Source: Rhodospirillaceae bacterium (GTDB lineage: Bacteria; Pseudomonadota; Alphaproteobacteria; Thalassobaculales; Thalassobaculaceae). Taken from it: 61,553 bases of DNA. The notes below the pieces were generated by a model. The model worked only from the letters and a program-made list of their open reading frames with translations. It did not search any database and was not told the origin of the DNA. This document shows positions 21,636 to 30,487 of the stretch, piece by piece (position 1 is the first letter of the stretch; each line of letters starts with the position of its first letter). The stretch spans positions 1 through 61,553 of the forward strand of contig PBMU01000023.1 in the NCBI GenBank assembly GCA_002722775.1. Reading direction: 5' to 3'. The position numbers and the translations under genes were made by a program.

Positions 21636-21893
21636 TAGCGAGACTCCGGCGGGGTGGTTTTGAATCTACTAGATTACGCAGATCTGACGAAGCCGTCCAC
21701 GCGGTCCTAAACCTCGGGTCCTCCAAACTCGATTTCAGCATGTCTCTATTAAAGCTGTACTACAAAGCGATTGGCGTTTCCTCTACGAAGAGGATGATGA
21801 CTAGGGATGCCCGGGACGGCTACCTGGGGCGGGGGAACTGGATGCCCACGTCGCTAATCCAAGTGGAGAAACGATTACAACAAAACTTGATTT
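21636..21893. other. Intergenic, no gene recognised
   Basis: A 258-bp space between the end of the SDH-like flavoprotein gene and the start of the dimethylformamidase-type gene, both on the minus strand. It should hold the promoter of the latter. No motif stood out. Confidence 0.4.
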
Positions 21894-23642
21894 CTAATGT
21901 ACGTCGATCGCCCCGCCGGCTTCTTCGTAGACAAGCGTCTCGCCAGGTTTAACTATAGAAAATTCCACGGGCTTCATCTCGACTTTGAGTTCTTCTCCAG
22001 ACCGTGTGACCTTAGTATGGGCCGTGTTATCCAAATCACCCGTATTCGGATAATCCTCGCGGAAATGGGCACCTCGCGAATCGCGACGAGCTAGTGCCGC
22101 CTCAGCGATCACGCGGCTCACAGTGATTAAACTCTCAAGATTCATACAATCGTGCCAAGTGAGATTGAAAGCCCGGTCGTCGTCCGCCAGTCCTATCGCA
22201 TTGAGTTCGGCTTCGAGCCCATCGAGCGCGTCAATACCCTGCCTCAGACTGTCCTCTGTGCGAAGGATACCAACATTGTCCCACATTACCTGCCAAAGAT
22301 GGTCACGCAATCCATCCAGGTCTCCCAGGGGGTTCGCGAACGGCCGTTCGGCGCGCGCCACACTTTCCTCGACCACAAGTTCATCCGGATCCCCATGTCG
22401 TCCCATCTTTGCAACGAAAGCCGCCATCGAATCTCCCGCAATACCCCCGAAGACGGTTGAATTGGCCACCCCGTTTCCGCCCAATCGGTTAGCACCATGT
22501 ACGCCGCCACCATCCTCACCCGCTACGAAAAGTCCTGACATGGTAGTGGAGCAGTCTAACTCAAATTCGACGCCCCCCATCATGTAATGTGCCGTTGGCA
22601 CCACCTCAACGAACCCTCCGGCAAGATCGAAGCCACAATCGTTGCAACGGTCGACCATCCCTTTAAACCGCTTAGTAACAAGGCTCGGGCCCAGATGATT
22701 CATCCGTATATGTACACCGCCGTTCGGCGTCGTCCTGCCGGCCCGCATCTCGGCAAAGATTGCGCGGCTCACAACGTCGCGGGTTGCGCGCTCAGCCGCG
22801 GGGTCCAGAGCAAGCATGAACCTCTCACCATCTCCATTCAGTAAATGCCCACCAGCACCACGCAACCCTTCCTCCAGGACGGTCCCAGTCATCCGTGTCT
22901 GCGTGCCGGCCAGTAGGCCGGTTGGGTGGAATTGCACCATTTCCATGTCGCGCAAGCCCAGGCCGAGGCGCAGCGCCATAGCCATGCCATCACAGGTCTT
23001 ATCACCGGAGGGCGTGTGATAGAGGTACATTGTTGGCCCGCCACCTGTCGCGAGCAGCAACGCCTTAGCCTGCACCAGCCGGTAGCCACCACTGCGCATA
23101 TCGATAAACAGCGCTCCGGCGATGCTCGCCCCGTCAGCCGTCGGGACCAAAGTGATGGCGCGATGCTCCTCCAGCCGATTGATACCCCGCGCCCAAACCT
23201 GCTCCATCAACCGGCCAATGATTTCGATACCCGTTAGGTCGCCCTTATGCACGGTGCGATCGAAGCTTTGTCCCGCGAAAGCCTTCTGGTGCAGTGAACC
23301 GTCTGGGTTACGGTCGAAGAAGCATCCGATCTCATTCTCTAACTCATGGATCCGCTCAACCGCCCCTTCGATAAGCCGCCAGGCAAGGTCTTGGCGCGGC
23401 AACCATTTGCCACCGACGATTGTGTCCATAAAATGACGTTCGAGTGAATCTTCTGGGGCGAGAGCCACATTATACCCACCCTGCACCATTCGCGTGCAAC
23501 CGCATTTGCCGAGAAGTCCTTTGACCGCGACAGTGACATCGAGATCAGGCGCGGTCTGGAGCGCATGCAAAGCCGCGAATAGCCCTGCTCCACCAGAGCC
23601 GAGGATCAGGATGTCGGTTTTCATGCGTTCGATCGTGGCCAT
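21894..23642 (-). CDS. Succinate dehydrogenase/fumarate reductase-type flavoprotein subunit
   Basis: FAD subunit of a membrane quinone-linked dicarboxylate oxidoreductase, 582 aa. The FAD motif GSGGAGLFAALHA lies at 16-28. Active-site residues of the family are present: H239 (QFHPTGL), R288 (ATRDVVSRAI), H352 (PTAHYMMGG) and R386 (GANRLGGNG). At the position of the covalent-FAD His (HT-x3-QGG) the sequence is C49-T-R-M-V-Q-G-G, so the usual His is a Cys and FAD may be non-covalent. It is last in a four-gene operon, 7 bp after the cytochrome b-like gene. It may be a paralogue of the housekeeping Sdh, which is not in this window. Confidence 0.87.
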   Translation of the reverse strand: MATIERMKTDILILGSGGAGLFAALHALQTAPDLDVTVAVKGLLGKCGCTRMVQGGYNVALAPEDSLERHFMDTIVGGKWLPRQDLAWRLIEGAVERIHELENEIGCFFDRNPDGSLHQKAFAGQSFDRTVHKGDLTGIEIIGRLMEQVWARGINRLEEHRAITLVPTADGASIAGALFIDMRSGGYRLVQAKALLLATGGGPTMYLYHTPSGDKTCDGMAMALRLGLGLRDMEMVQFHPTGLLAGTQTRMTGTVLEEGLRGAGGHLLNGDGERFMLALDPAAERATRDVVSRAIFAEMRAGRTTPNGGVHIRMNHLGPSLVTKRFKGMVDRCNDCGFDLAGGFVEVVPTAHYMMGGVEFELDCSTTMSGLFVAGEDGGGVHGANRLGGNGVANSTVFGGIAGDSMAAFVAKMGRHGDPDELVVEESVARAERPFANPLGDLDGLRDHLWQVMWDNVGILRTEDSLRQGIDALDGLEAELNAIGLADDDRAFNLTWHDCMNLESLITVSRVIAEAALARRDSRGAHFREDYPNTGDLDNTAHTKVTRSGEELKVEMKPVEFSIVKPGETLVYEEAGGAIDVH

Positions 23643-23649
23643 TCGCGAA

Positions 23650-23991
23650 CTATTCCAACTTCAGCAAAAACACAGAACCCGCCAATATTGAGACGAGTGC
23701 GCCAAATCCAATTAACGCTTGCCGAGAACCACGCCACGGAAGAAATTCCAGAATCAAGATTCTAAGTCCAAGCGAAAGGTGCAGTGTCAATAGAACGATT
23801 AGAGCCCACTCACTGAACTTCACCAAGGGTTGATCAGCCCATCGGATCGCACTTTCGAGCACTATCTCCCCTTCGAGCGCCAGCCCCAGAACCAAGAAAT
23901 GCGCCGGGAGAAACAAGGCGAGCACGAGACCGGAGAGGCGGTGCGCGATCGCTGCCCAATAGCCCGGATGCCGCCGCCAACGCTGGATCAT
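23650..23991 (-). CDS. SdhC-like cytochrome b membrane anchor subunit
   Basis: A 113 aa integral membrane protein with three hydrophobic helices. AAIAHRLSGLVLALFLPAHF resembles the HRxSG haem/quinone motif of SdhC, and LIVLLTLHLSLGLRILILEF has the second conserved His. The start at 23991 overlaps the upstream gene as ATGA; a longer reading would lie within that gene. It anchors the flavoprotein/iron-sulphur pair in the inner membrane and passes electrons to quinone. Confidence 0.85.
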   Translation of the reverse strand: MIQRWRRHPGYWAAIAHRLSGLVLALFLPAHFLVLGLALEGEIVLESAIRWADQPLVKFSEWALIVLLTLHLSLGLRILILEFLPWRGSRQALIGFGALVSILAGSVFLLKLE

Positions 23992-24326
23992 AGCCCACCC
24001 CCGACCACTGCCCAGACAGCTCGTGCCCCAAGCCATAACAGCAAGACCCCCATTAGAAACGTCGCCCAGTTCAGCCAACGACCGCCCCAGGCGAGCCATT
24101 CCCGCGCTACATTGCGTAGTCCGATCGGCGCATGCACAGCGACCGCCAAGACAAACAAACCATAGAAAGTCGCCCACGCGATACTACCTCGCGTGCGTTG
24201 TAGTATTTCGGCGGCGGAGAGCCCAGCCTCCACAGCATGCAAGATCAATCCCAGATGAACCAAAACTAACGGCGCGAGCAACACCGCCGTGGCGCGTTGC
24301 AAGAGGTAGAGCCGCGCATCCGTCAC
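23988..24326 (-). CDS. SdhD/FrdD-like membrane anchor subunit
   Basis: A 112 aa protein with three predicted transmembrane helices: VLLAPLVLVHLGLILHAV, ATFYGLFVLAVAVHAPIGL and ATFLMGVLLLWLGARAVWAV. His residues sit in the first two helices as in the second cytochrome b anchor of SDH/QFR. It overlaps sdhB-like by 4 bp (stop of one, start of the next) and the following anchor gene by 4 bp. Together these give the unusual gene order iron-sulphur, anchor, anchor, flavoprotein. Confidence 0.8.
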   Translation of the reverse strand: MTDARLYLLQRATAVLLAPLVLVHLGLILHAVEAGLSAAEILQRTRGSIAWATFYGLFVLAVAVHAPIGLRNVAREWLAWGGRWLNWATFLMGVLLLWLGARAVWAVVGGGL

Positions 24327-25045
24327 CCTAGATCACCCCTGAGCAGACCCGTGAGTGTCATACGCTTCAACCCTGCGATACCTGCAGCCGGATTAAGGCC
24401 TACAGGACAATCCTCGACACAACTTCCGTGCGTATGACAGCTATGACACCCGCCGCTCCTGGATATCGTTGATAGGAGACCGCCACGATCGGCATCGCGT
24501 TCGTCATTAGCGAGTGTCCAGGATCGGTTCAACGCAGCCGGTCCCAAGTAGTCGTTATTCCAGGCCACCACGTCGCAGGCTGCATGGCAAACTCCGCAAT
24601 TGATACATTCAATGCCGGCGTCTACAGCGCGCCTTCGCATACTATCAGGTGAGATCCGTTCCATCGGGTCGAAACGTGTAATTGACGGCTTAAACTGGCC
24701 CCGGGCTGCCTGCCATTTCTCGAAGAACGGCGTCATGTCGACCACCAGATCCTTAATCCGAGGCATGTTGTATAGCGGCTCGATCCGAAGACGCCCGGAT
24801 TTCACGACTTTCGATACATGACTGCGGCAGGTCCAGCGCGGGCGGCCATTGACAGTCATCGCGCAGGATCCACACATGCCTACCCGACAGGCAAATCGAT
24901 AGGCAAGTGCCGGTTCGACATTGCGCTGCACCCAAGTGACAACGTCCAAAATAGTCTGCGAGCTGCCATTCGGTACTCGATAAGTCTCGAACCGCCCGGT
25001 CTCCTTCCCACGCCATATCTCGACATCAAGCATATTCTCCACCAT
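24323..25045 (-). CDS. Succinate dehydrogenase/fumarate reductase iron-sulphur subunit
   Basis: About 240 aa protein carrying three Fe-S clusters between the flavoprotein and the membrane anchor. CRVGMCGSC plus a later Cys make the N-terminal plant-type [2Fe-2S] site; CINCGVCHAACD and CHSCHTHGSCVEDCPVGLNP make the C-terminal ferredoxin-type sites. The expected CP after the first C-terminal group is CD here. Three possible starts exist (GTG 25051, ATG 25045, ATG 25033); 25033 has GGTGGAG nearby, so the N terminus is uncertain by a few residues. It is first in the operon and divergent from a TauD gene. Confidence 0.9.
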   Translation of the reverse strand: MVENMLDVEIWRGKETGRFETYRVPNGSSQTILDVVTWVQRNVEPALAYRFACRVGMCGSCAMTVNGRPRWTCRSHVSKVVKSGRLRIEPLYNMPRIKDLVVDMTPFFEKWQAARGQFKPSITRFDPMERISPDSMRRRAVDAGIECINCGVCHAACDVVAWNNDYLGPAALNRSWTLANDERDADRGGLLSTISRSGGCHSCHTHGSCVEDCPVGLNPAAGIAGLKRMTLTGLLRGDLG

Positions 25046-25185
25046 GAACACTCACCTCACCCCTCGATTGCACACATTAGCGATATGATGACGTGCCCTG
25101 GACCGATGCGCTAGAATTTCGCATTAGGATCGACACTCAGATTAGCACAGAGCGAAAAGAATGGAGCCCAAGACGGGACGGGACG

Positions 25186-26028
25186 ATGACTGGATACGAA
25201 CAAATCGAGGTAAAGCCGATGACCGGGGCGCTGGGCGCAGAGATTTTCGGCCTAGACATATCCGGCCCACTCGACCATGCAGTGGCTAAGGAGCTTCGCC
25301 GAGCCTTTCTCGAATATCTTGTAATCGTACTCAGGGATCAGACTCTTCAGCCAGAGAGTCAGCTTTGCTTCGCAAGCCGGTTCGGCGAACCGATGATCTA
25401 CCCGTTTGTTAAGGGATTGCCAGATTTTCCGGAAGTCACGCCGGTGGTAAAGGAAACCGACGATACCATTAATTTCGGCGGCCTATGGCACACGGATACT
25501 GCCTACGAGGAAACCCCACCACTCGGCACGATGCTTTACGCGCGAGAGTTGCCGCCGATCGGTGGCGATACCCAGTTTGCCAACATGTATCTAGCCTATG
25601 AGACCTTGTCAGACGGCATGAAGTGCATGCTCGAATCGCTTGTCGGAATCAACGTCTCTGGAAAGGGACGAGTACAAAACACGCGATCCGCTATGCGGAA
25701 GATTGCAGCTACTGAAAAATCTGAGGATTCCTACAAAGCTGAGCATCCAGCAGTCCGCACGCACCCGGAAACGGGCCGCAAGTCACTATATGTCAACTTA
25801 GCGCATACGAGTCATTTTAAAGGCATGACGGTCGAGGAAAGCGCGCCGGTCTTAGACTACTTATTCCGCCATCAGACACGTCCAGAATTCACCTGTCGGC
25901 TAAAATGGGAAGTTGGCACGCTCGCCTTTTGGGACAACCGTTGCGCTCAACACAATCCCTTGAACGACTATCACGGTTATCGCCGCGAGATGCACAGAGT
26001 TACATTGCGCGGTGACAAGCCAAATTAA
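25186..26028 (+). CDS. TauD/TfdA-family Fe(II)/2-oxoglutarate dioxygenase
   Basis: Non-haem iron oxygenase that couples 2-oxoglutarate decarboxylation to substrate hydroxylation. The 280 aa product has the iron triad H102-x-D104 (GLWHTDTAYEE) and H256 (RCAQHNPLND), and the 2-oxoglutarate Arg R271 (MHRVTLRG). The start at 25186 is preceded by GGGACGGGACG; a longer in-frame extension lacks family resemblance. It is divergent from the SDH-like operon. The stop lies 13 bp before the greB start. The substrate is unknown: taurine, alkyl sulphates, aryloxyalkanoates and others are possible. Confidence 0.88.
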   Translation: MTGYEQIEVKPMTGALGAEIFGLDISGPLDHAVAKELRRAFLEYLVIVLRDQTLQPESQLCFASRFGEPMIYPFVKGLPDFPEVTPVVKETDDTINFGGLWHTDTAYEETPPLGTMLYARELPPIGGDTQFANMYLAYETLSDGMKCMLESLVGINVSGKGRVQNTRSAMRKIAATEKSEDSYKAEHPAVRTHPETGRKSLYVNLAHTSHFKGMTVEESAPVLDYLFRHQTRPEFTCRLKWEVGTLAFWDNRCAQHNPLNDYHGYRREMHRVTLRGDKPN

Positions 26029-26041
26029 AGATCGTGACGCC

Positions 26042-26590
26042 ATGAGCAAGGCCTTCATAAAGGAAAACGACGAAACCGATAACGACGAGGTTGATAGCGA
26101 ACCTGCGTTGGAAACGGGAGTGAAGAATTATATCACGCCACGTGGGTTTGAGGCACTGCGTGCAGAACTGCATCACTTGCGCCGCATAGAGCGCCCCAAG
26201 GTAGTTGAGGTTGTATCTTGGGCGGCTGGCAATGGAGACCGGTCAGAGAACGGTGACTACATCTACGGAAAGAAAAGACTGCGTGAGATCGACCGACGCA
26301 TGCGGTTCCTCACCAAGCGCCTTGAGATAGCTGAAATCGTGCATCCAGCGCAACAGAAGAACCGGAATCAGGTCTTCTTCGGTGCGACAGTCACCTATGC
26401 ACAGGAGGACGACACTCAACACAGAATCCGGATCGTTGGGATCGATGAAGCGGATTTCGGACGTGGTGAGGTGAGTTGGATCTCGCCGATCGCCAAAGCG
26501 CTCCTAAGGGCGGAGGAGGGTGACGTGGTCGAATTACGTTCGCCCGGCGGCACCCGCTCAATCGAGGTCCTGGAAGTATCTTACGAATAA
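26042..26590 (+). CDS. greB: Transcript cleavage factor GreB
   Basis: Elongation factor that rescues backtracked RNA polymerase by transcript cleavage. The 182 aa product contains the GreB signature ITPRGFEALRAELHHLRRIE, AGNGDRSENGDYIYGKKRLR (the acidic tip of the coiled-coil hairpin) and RRMRFLTKRLEIAEIV, then a C-terminal FKBP-like domain. The N terminus has an extra acidic stretch (about 8-24) before the family core. The ATG at 26042 is used; it lies just after the TauD stop, so read-through is likely. Confidence 0.93.
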   Translation: MSKAFIKENDETDNDEVDSEPALETGVKNYITPRGFEALRAELHHLRRIERPKVVEVVSWAAGNGDRSENGDYIYGKKRLREIDRRMRFLTKRLEIAEIVHPAQQKNRNQVFFGATVTYAQEDDTQHRIRIVGIDEADFGRGEVSWISPIAKALLRAEEGDVVELRSPGGTRSIEVLEVSYE

Positions 26591-26753
26591 TTCCATCATT
26601 GGAAATTATTACGCCAATTCTTTGTGCAAGACGTCGTGTGCGGTCAAATTCCGTTAAAGTTTATTTTTTATTGAATGCCGTTTTTATGTTAAAGTCTAAT
26701 TAACTTTTAATATCGGGAGCTTTTGTTTCCCCTGACTGTAAGGAACCTTTGAT
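26591..26753 (+). promoter_or_regulatory. AT-rich fliG upstream region
   Basis: A strikingly AT-rich leader (for example TTTATTTTTTATTG) before fliG, unlike the GC-richer surroundings. It contains a CtrA-type site at 26689-26704 and a repeated GTTAAAGT at 26653-26660 and 26688-26695. Confidence 0.5.
26689..26704 (+). promoter_or_regulatory. Candidate CtrA binding site (TTAA-N7-TTAAC)
   Basis: TTAA AGTCTAA TTAAC matches the alphaproteobacterial CtrA consensus TTAA-N7-TTAAC exactly, about 50 bp upstream of the fliG ATG. A weaker half-match (TTAA-N7-TTTT) lies about 35 bp further upstream. In Caulobacter and relatives CtrA activates flagellar genes, so the location is sensible. The site is short and could occur by chance in AT-rich DNA. 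Confidence 0.5.
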
Positions 26754-27770
26754 ATGCGGATCCGCGAGGATTATCGGAGCATTACCGGGCCGGAGAAGGG
26801 CGCTATTCTCCTGATGTCGCTTGGTGAGGAACACGCTGCCAAGCTGTTCTCCCATCTGGACGATGAAGAGATCAAGGAGATCTCTCAGGTCATGGCGGGG
26901 CTCGGCACGGTGTCCTCCAATGTCGTTGAACGCTTGTTCGTCGAGTTCGCCAAGCAAGTTTCCTCAACAGGCTCGCTGGTCGGCACAATGGATTCGACCC
27001 AGCGTATGCTCTCCAAGATTCTCGGCGACGACCGGGTCAACGAGATTATGGAGGATATTCGCGGTCCAGCTGGCCGAACCATGTGGGACAAGCTCACCAA
27101 CGTCAACGAGCAGGTCCTGGCCAACTACCTCAAAAACGAATATCCGCAGACCGTCGCCGTCATTCTTGGCAAGATCGCCCAGGCTCACGCTGCTAAGGTG
27201 CTCGCCATCCTGCCTGAGAATTTTTCCATGGAAGTGGTGATGCGCATGCTGCGCATGGAAGCGGTTAACAAAGAGATCGAGAAGGACGTTGAGCGTGTGC
27301 TCCGCACCGAGTTCATGTCTAATTTGGCACGTACCAACCGGCGCGATACCCACGAGACCATGGCTGACATTTTCTCCAATCTGGATCGGGCGACGGAAAG
27401 CAAGTTCCTGGCTGCCTTGGAGGAGCGTAACAAAGAAAGTGCCGAGAAGATCCAATCGCTGATGTTCACTTTCGAGGACCTCAAGAACGTGGATGCTGCC
27501 GGCCTTCAGACGCTACTCAGAAATATTGATAAGGATAAACTCACCATCGCACTGAAAGGCGCTTCGGATGAGTTGAAGGAACTTTTCTTCTCCAACATGT
27601 CGGAGCGCGCTGGCAATCTGTTGCGCGAGGACATGCAGGCGGCTGGCCCAGTACGCTTATCGGACGTAGAAGATGCACAGCAGACGATGGTCACAGCTGC
27701 TAAAGACTTAGCCGACCGTGGCGAGATCGTTATTGGTGGTGGTGGTGGTGAGGACGAATTGGTGTTCTGA
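26754..27770 (+). CDS. fliG: Flagellar motor switch protein FliG
   Basis: C-ring protein that touches the MS ring (FliF) and the stator MotA, generating torque and switching. The 338 aa length is typical. The N-terminal domain starts [20 protein letters not shown], the middle domain includes the [13 protein letters not shown] motif, and the C-terminal charged torque helix is around [20 protein letters not shown]. It ends in a Gly-rich then acidic tail. No other flagellar gene lies within the window on either side, so it is an orphan here. GC-biased codons are strongly preferred compared with several neighbours. Confidence 0.96.
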   Translation: MRIREDYRSITGPEKGAILLMSLGEEHAAKLFSHLDDEEIKEISQVMAGLGTVSSNVVERLFVEFAKQVSSTGSLVGTMDSTQRMLSKILGDDRVNEIMEDIRGPAGRTMWDKLTNVNEQVLANYLKNEYPQTVAVILGKIAQAHAAKVLAILPENFSMEVVMRMLRMEAVNKEIEKDVERVLRTEFMSNLARTNRRDTHETMADIFSNLDRATESKFLAALEERNKESAEKIQSLMFTFEDLKNVDAAGLQTLLRNIDKDKLTIALKGASDELKELFFSNMSERAGNLLREDMQAAGPVRLSDVEDAQQTMVTAAKDLADRGEIVIGGGGGEDELVF

Positions 27771-27877
27771 AAAACTATTACAGAACGCTGCCCTTCATTT
27801 TTGGTAAATGACTCCCCAACACCACAAGTCTTTTGACGATTCTACATCGTTGATTTTTGATGGCAGACTGAAACGCT

Positions 27878-28747
27878 TTATTTGTTTCGATCTTTGACGA
27901 AAGAATAAATGCGCATTTGGTCCTGCTGTGGATCAGCTTCGGCGAACTCCGTGATCACTTGGTAGGCGCGCGCTATTGCGTCGTTAGGCGTGTCTTCCTC
28001 GTTGGATCCTTTTACGAACAATCCGATATCTTTCTTAACGATATGCGCCTCTGCGCCAGAACTATCGTATTTCCCAGCTGCCACGTATTTTGGAAAAATC
28101 TGAAGTGTCGCGAAGTTCTGCCCGGAGCTTGCGTTTACGACTTCAAGCATAGTGTCGATATCCAGCCCACCATTCTCTCCATAGGCCAAGGCTTCAGACG
28201 TAGTCACATAAGATGAGATACACAGCGCATTGTTAACGACCTTCATGCGTTGCCCTTGCCCAGCCTCTGATCCCACGTGATAGACGACCCGGGAATAGCC
28301 TTCAATCAACGGCCGCGCGCGCATCAAAGCCTTGTCCGAACCGGCGGCCATGCTAGCAAGCGCCCCCTCTTCAGCCCGAAACTTAAGGCCTGAGACTGGA
28401 CTATCCACATATTCGATCCCGGCCTCCCCCAAAATCCTCGCGTTTTCAGCAGCCGCTTCCGGTCCAATCGTGCATGTGTCCACCACCACGCTCCCCGATT
28501 TCCCCGATCCCGCAAACTCGAGTATCACCGCTCGGTTTACCTCAACAGTTGGAAGTGAAAGTGCGGTCACGTCAGCTCTTAGGGCGACCTCGACGTTCGA
28601 TTCCGCAACTTCCGCGCCCTTGGGCGCGCGATCGGCGGTACCGGCGATGTCGTGGACAACCATCGGCAACCCCTTTTCCACCGCATTTCGCGCCATCGGT
28701 TGGCCCATGTTCCCCAGACCAACGAAGCCGTAAACAATGCTGACCAT
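27878..28747 (-). CDS. 3-hydroxyisobutyrate dehydrogenase-family NAD(P) oxidoreductase
   Basis: Beta-hydroxyacid dehydrogenase family (3-hydroxyisobutyrate dehydrogenase, tartronate semialdehyde reductase and relatives). The 289 aa product has the Rossmann motif GFVGLGNMGQPMARN, substrate-binding SPVSGLKFRAEEGALA and the catalytic Lys in QRMKVVNNAL. GGAGGGG precedes the start. It follows two SDR genes on the same strand, making a three-gene oxidoreductase run likely to serve sugar-acid or branched hydroxyacid catabolism. The exact substrate is unknown. Confidence 0.9.
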   Translation of the reverse strand: MVSIVYGFVGLGNMGQPMARNAVEKGLPMVVHDIAGTADRAPKGAEVAESNVEVALRADVTALSLPTVEVNRAVILEFAGSGKSGSVVVDTCTIGPEAAAENARILGEAGIEYVDSPVSGLKFRAEEGALASMAAGSDKALMRARPLIEGYSRVVYHVGSEAGQGQRMKVVNNALCISSYVTTSEALAYGENGGLDIDTMLEVVNASSGQNFATLQIFPKYVAAGKYDSSGAEAHIVKKDIGLFVKGSNEEDTPNDAIARAYQVITEFAEADPQQDQMRIYSFVKDRNK

Positions 28748-28771
28748 GCGAACCCCTCCTAACAGCCTGAG

Positions 28772-29536
28772 TTAAACTTGAACACTCATTCCGCCATCGA
28801 TCGCGAGTACATGTCCATTAACGAAGGCACCGGCCTCCGACATGAGGTAGATGGCCCCCCCTCCGAGTTCATGCGGCTCGCCCCATCGTTGGAGCGGGGT
28901 CTTCGAAACGATCCAGTCGGAAAACTTTTTGTCCGTGATCAGCGCGTTGTTCATCTCGGTCGCGATGTAACCAGGCGCTATTGCATTCACCAGTATCCCT
29001 TTGGGGCCTGCCTCGACCGCAAGAGCCCGGGTTAACGCTCGCAACCCTTCTTTGGCCGCGATATATGCCGGCACCGTCGGTCGGGCCTGAGATCCGAGCA
29101 TGGAGACCGTATTAATGATACGCCCGCTTCCATGTTCGCTCATCAAAGCGATAGCCTCACGGCTCAACGTGAAACACGAAGTGAGATTGGTTGAGACAAC
29201 CCTTTCGAAATCAGCGGTAGTGAAAGCAAGAATAGGGCTTCGATGCTGGATGCCGGCGTTGTTGATTAAGCCGAAAAGATGGCCGTGTTTGTTGACGATC
29301 TTATCCATCGCTGATCGCGCAGCGGCTTCATTGTTGACATCGAATACAGCTGTCTCAGCTTCAAGTCCCTCGGCCCGCAGTTCCCTGGCTTTGTCTTCCA
29401 ACTTGGCTTCATTCCGACCATTCAAAACTACGGTCGCCCCGTGGCGTGCAAGCGCCGCTCCCATGGCGAAGCCAATCCCCCGTGACCCACCAGTCACCAA
29501 GATGGTTCGGCCAGTCAAATCGAACAAGGATTTCAT
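28772..29536 (-). CDS. SDR oxidoreductase, gluconate 5-dehydrogenase-like
   Basis: Classical SDR, 254 aa: TGGSRGIGFAMGAALA cofactor motif, NNAGIQHR, Ser in NTVSMLGSQ, and YIAAKEGLRALTRALA for the catalytic Tyr-x3-Lys. The segment MNNALITDKKFSDWIVSKTP and the C-terminal pattern resemble gluconate 5-dehydrogenase/IdnO. It lies between another SDR (18 bp upstream) and a hydroxyacid dehydrogenase (24 bp downstream), all in one direction. The substrate assignment is tentative. Confidence 0.87.
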   Translation of the reverse strand: MKSLFDLTGRTILVTGGSRGIGFAMGAALARHGATVVLNGRNEAKLEDKARELRAEGLEAETAVFDVNNEAAARSAMDKIVNKHGHLFGLINNAGIQHRSPILAFTTADFERVVSTNLTSCFTLSREAIALMSEHGSGRIINTVSMLGSQARPTVPAYIAAKEGLRALTRALAVEAGPKGILVNAIAPGYIATEMNNALITDKKFSDWIVSKTPLQRWGEPHELGGGAIYLMSEAGAFVNGHVLAIDGGMSVQV

Positions 29537-29554
29537 GATGAAGACCCACTACAT

Positions 29555-30322
29555 TCAGGAAAAGACAATACCTCCGTTAACATCCAGTATCGCACCCACC
29601 ATGCCGGAACACGCGGGCGAGAGTAGAAATGTGATCGGCCAAGCGATATCCTCAGTCTCTAGCAGTCGGCCTAGTGGATAGGCTTCGGTGTTGATTTCTC
29701 GGTTCTCGGTCATCCGTGTCCTTGTCGGCCCCGGGGCCACAGCATTCACTAAAACGCCGGACCGCGCGTATTTCGCCGCGAGCAAACGCGTCATGGCATG
29801 CACCCCGCCCTTGCTGGCCGCGTAATGCGGCTGAGATGTGACGCCACCCATCCGCCCGGCGATAGAACCAACTAATACAAATCGCCCCCAACCAACAGCC
29901 TGCATATGCGGCAAGAAAGCTCTTGCCACATTTATTGGGCCCTTCATGTTGACATCGAAAATCTGATTTACGTCCTGATCCCATGTGTCCGCGGGGCTCT
30001 CAATCCAGTCATTGTAACGGGTTACGCCGGCGGTGAGCGCAATAGCGTTTGGCGCAGTGCCTGCGTCGTGCAACTCGGCGGCAAGCGCTTCAACGGCAGA
30101 GCGGTCAGCAATATCACAAGCCTTGGTCACGATTACCGTCTCGAACCGGCTCTCAATCACCCGAGCCGGTCCTGAGGGTTCCTCCATATCGGCAAGAACC
30201 AAGCGAGCGCCTTGCGCCGCACATGTCTCAGCGACGGATCGGCCTATCCCCTGTTGTGCGCCTATCACCAAGACCATAAGGCCCGTAAGATCAAAGCCCC
30301 CTGGAAATTTGACATCCGTCAT
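29555..30322 (-). CDS. SDR family oxidoreductase
   Basis: SDR of 255 aa, first of a three-gene minus-strand run. The start at 30322 has AAGGAGGA upstream; an in-frame extension to 30379 is unlikely. The cofactor loop reads IGAQQGIGRS rather than TGxxxGIG, the NAG position is TAG (LTAGVTRYND), and YAASKGGVHAMTRLLA is intact. It is divergent from a TauD-family gene with 165 bp between them. The substrate is unknown. Confidence 0.86.
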   Translation of the reverse strand: MTDVKFPGGFDLTGLMVLVIGAQQGIGRSVAETCAAQGARLVLADMEEPSGPARVIESRFETVIVTKACDIADRSAVEALAAELHDAGTAPNAIALTAGVTRYNDWIESPADTWDQDVNQIFDVNMKGPINVARAFLPHMQAVGWGRFVLVGSIAGRMGGVTSQPHYAASKGGVHAMTRLLAAKYARSGVLVNAVAPGPTRTRMTENREINTEAYPLGRLLETEDIAWPITFLLSPACSGMVGAILDVNGGIVFS

Positions 30323-30487
30323 GACACGTCCTCCTTGATTACTTGGTTTCAGTATCGGCGTGGGCGATGAGCCACGCAACCCGGACGACGGATTGAATGA
30401 ATGTACTCATCACACGAATGATTTAGTCTGAGGCGGACTTCGCTTAAACTGATGTTTTTTTGGAGTCTGTTCGGGAGTTTCCTCAAA

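Noticed and set aside
23650-24177. A 175-aa version of the SdhC-like subunit
   Set aside because: The extra 62 residues read through the upstream anchor gene in another frame; the ATG at 23991 gives a 4-bp overlap typical of this operon.
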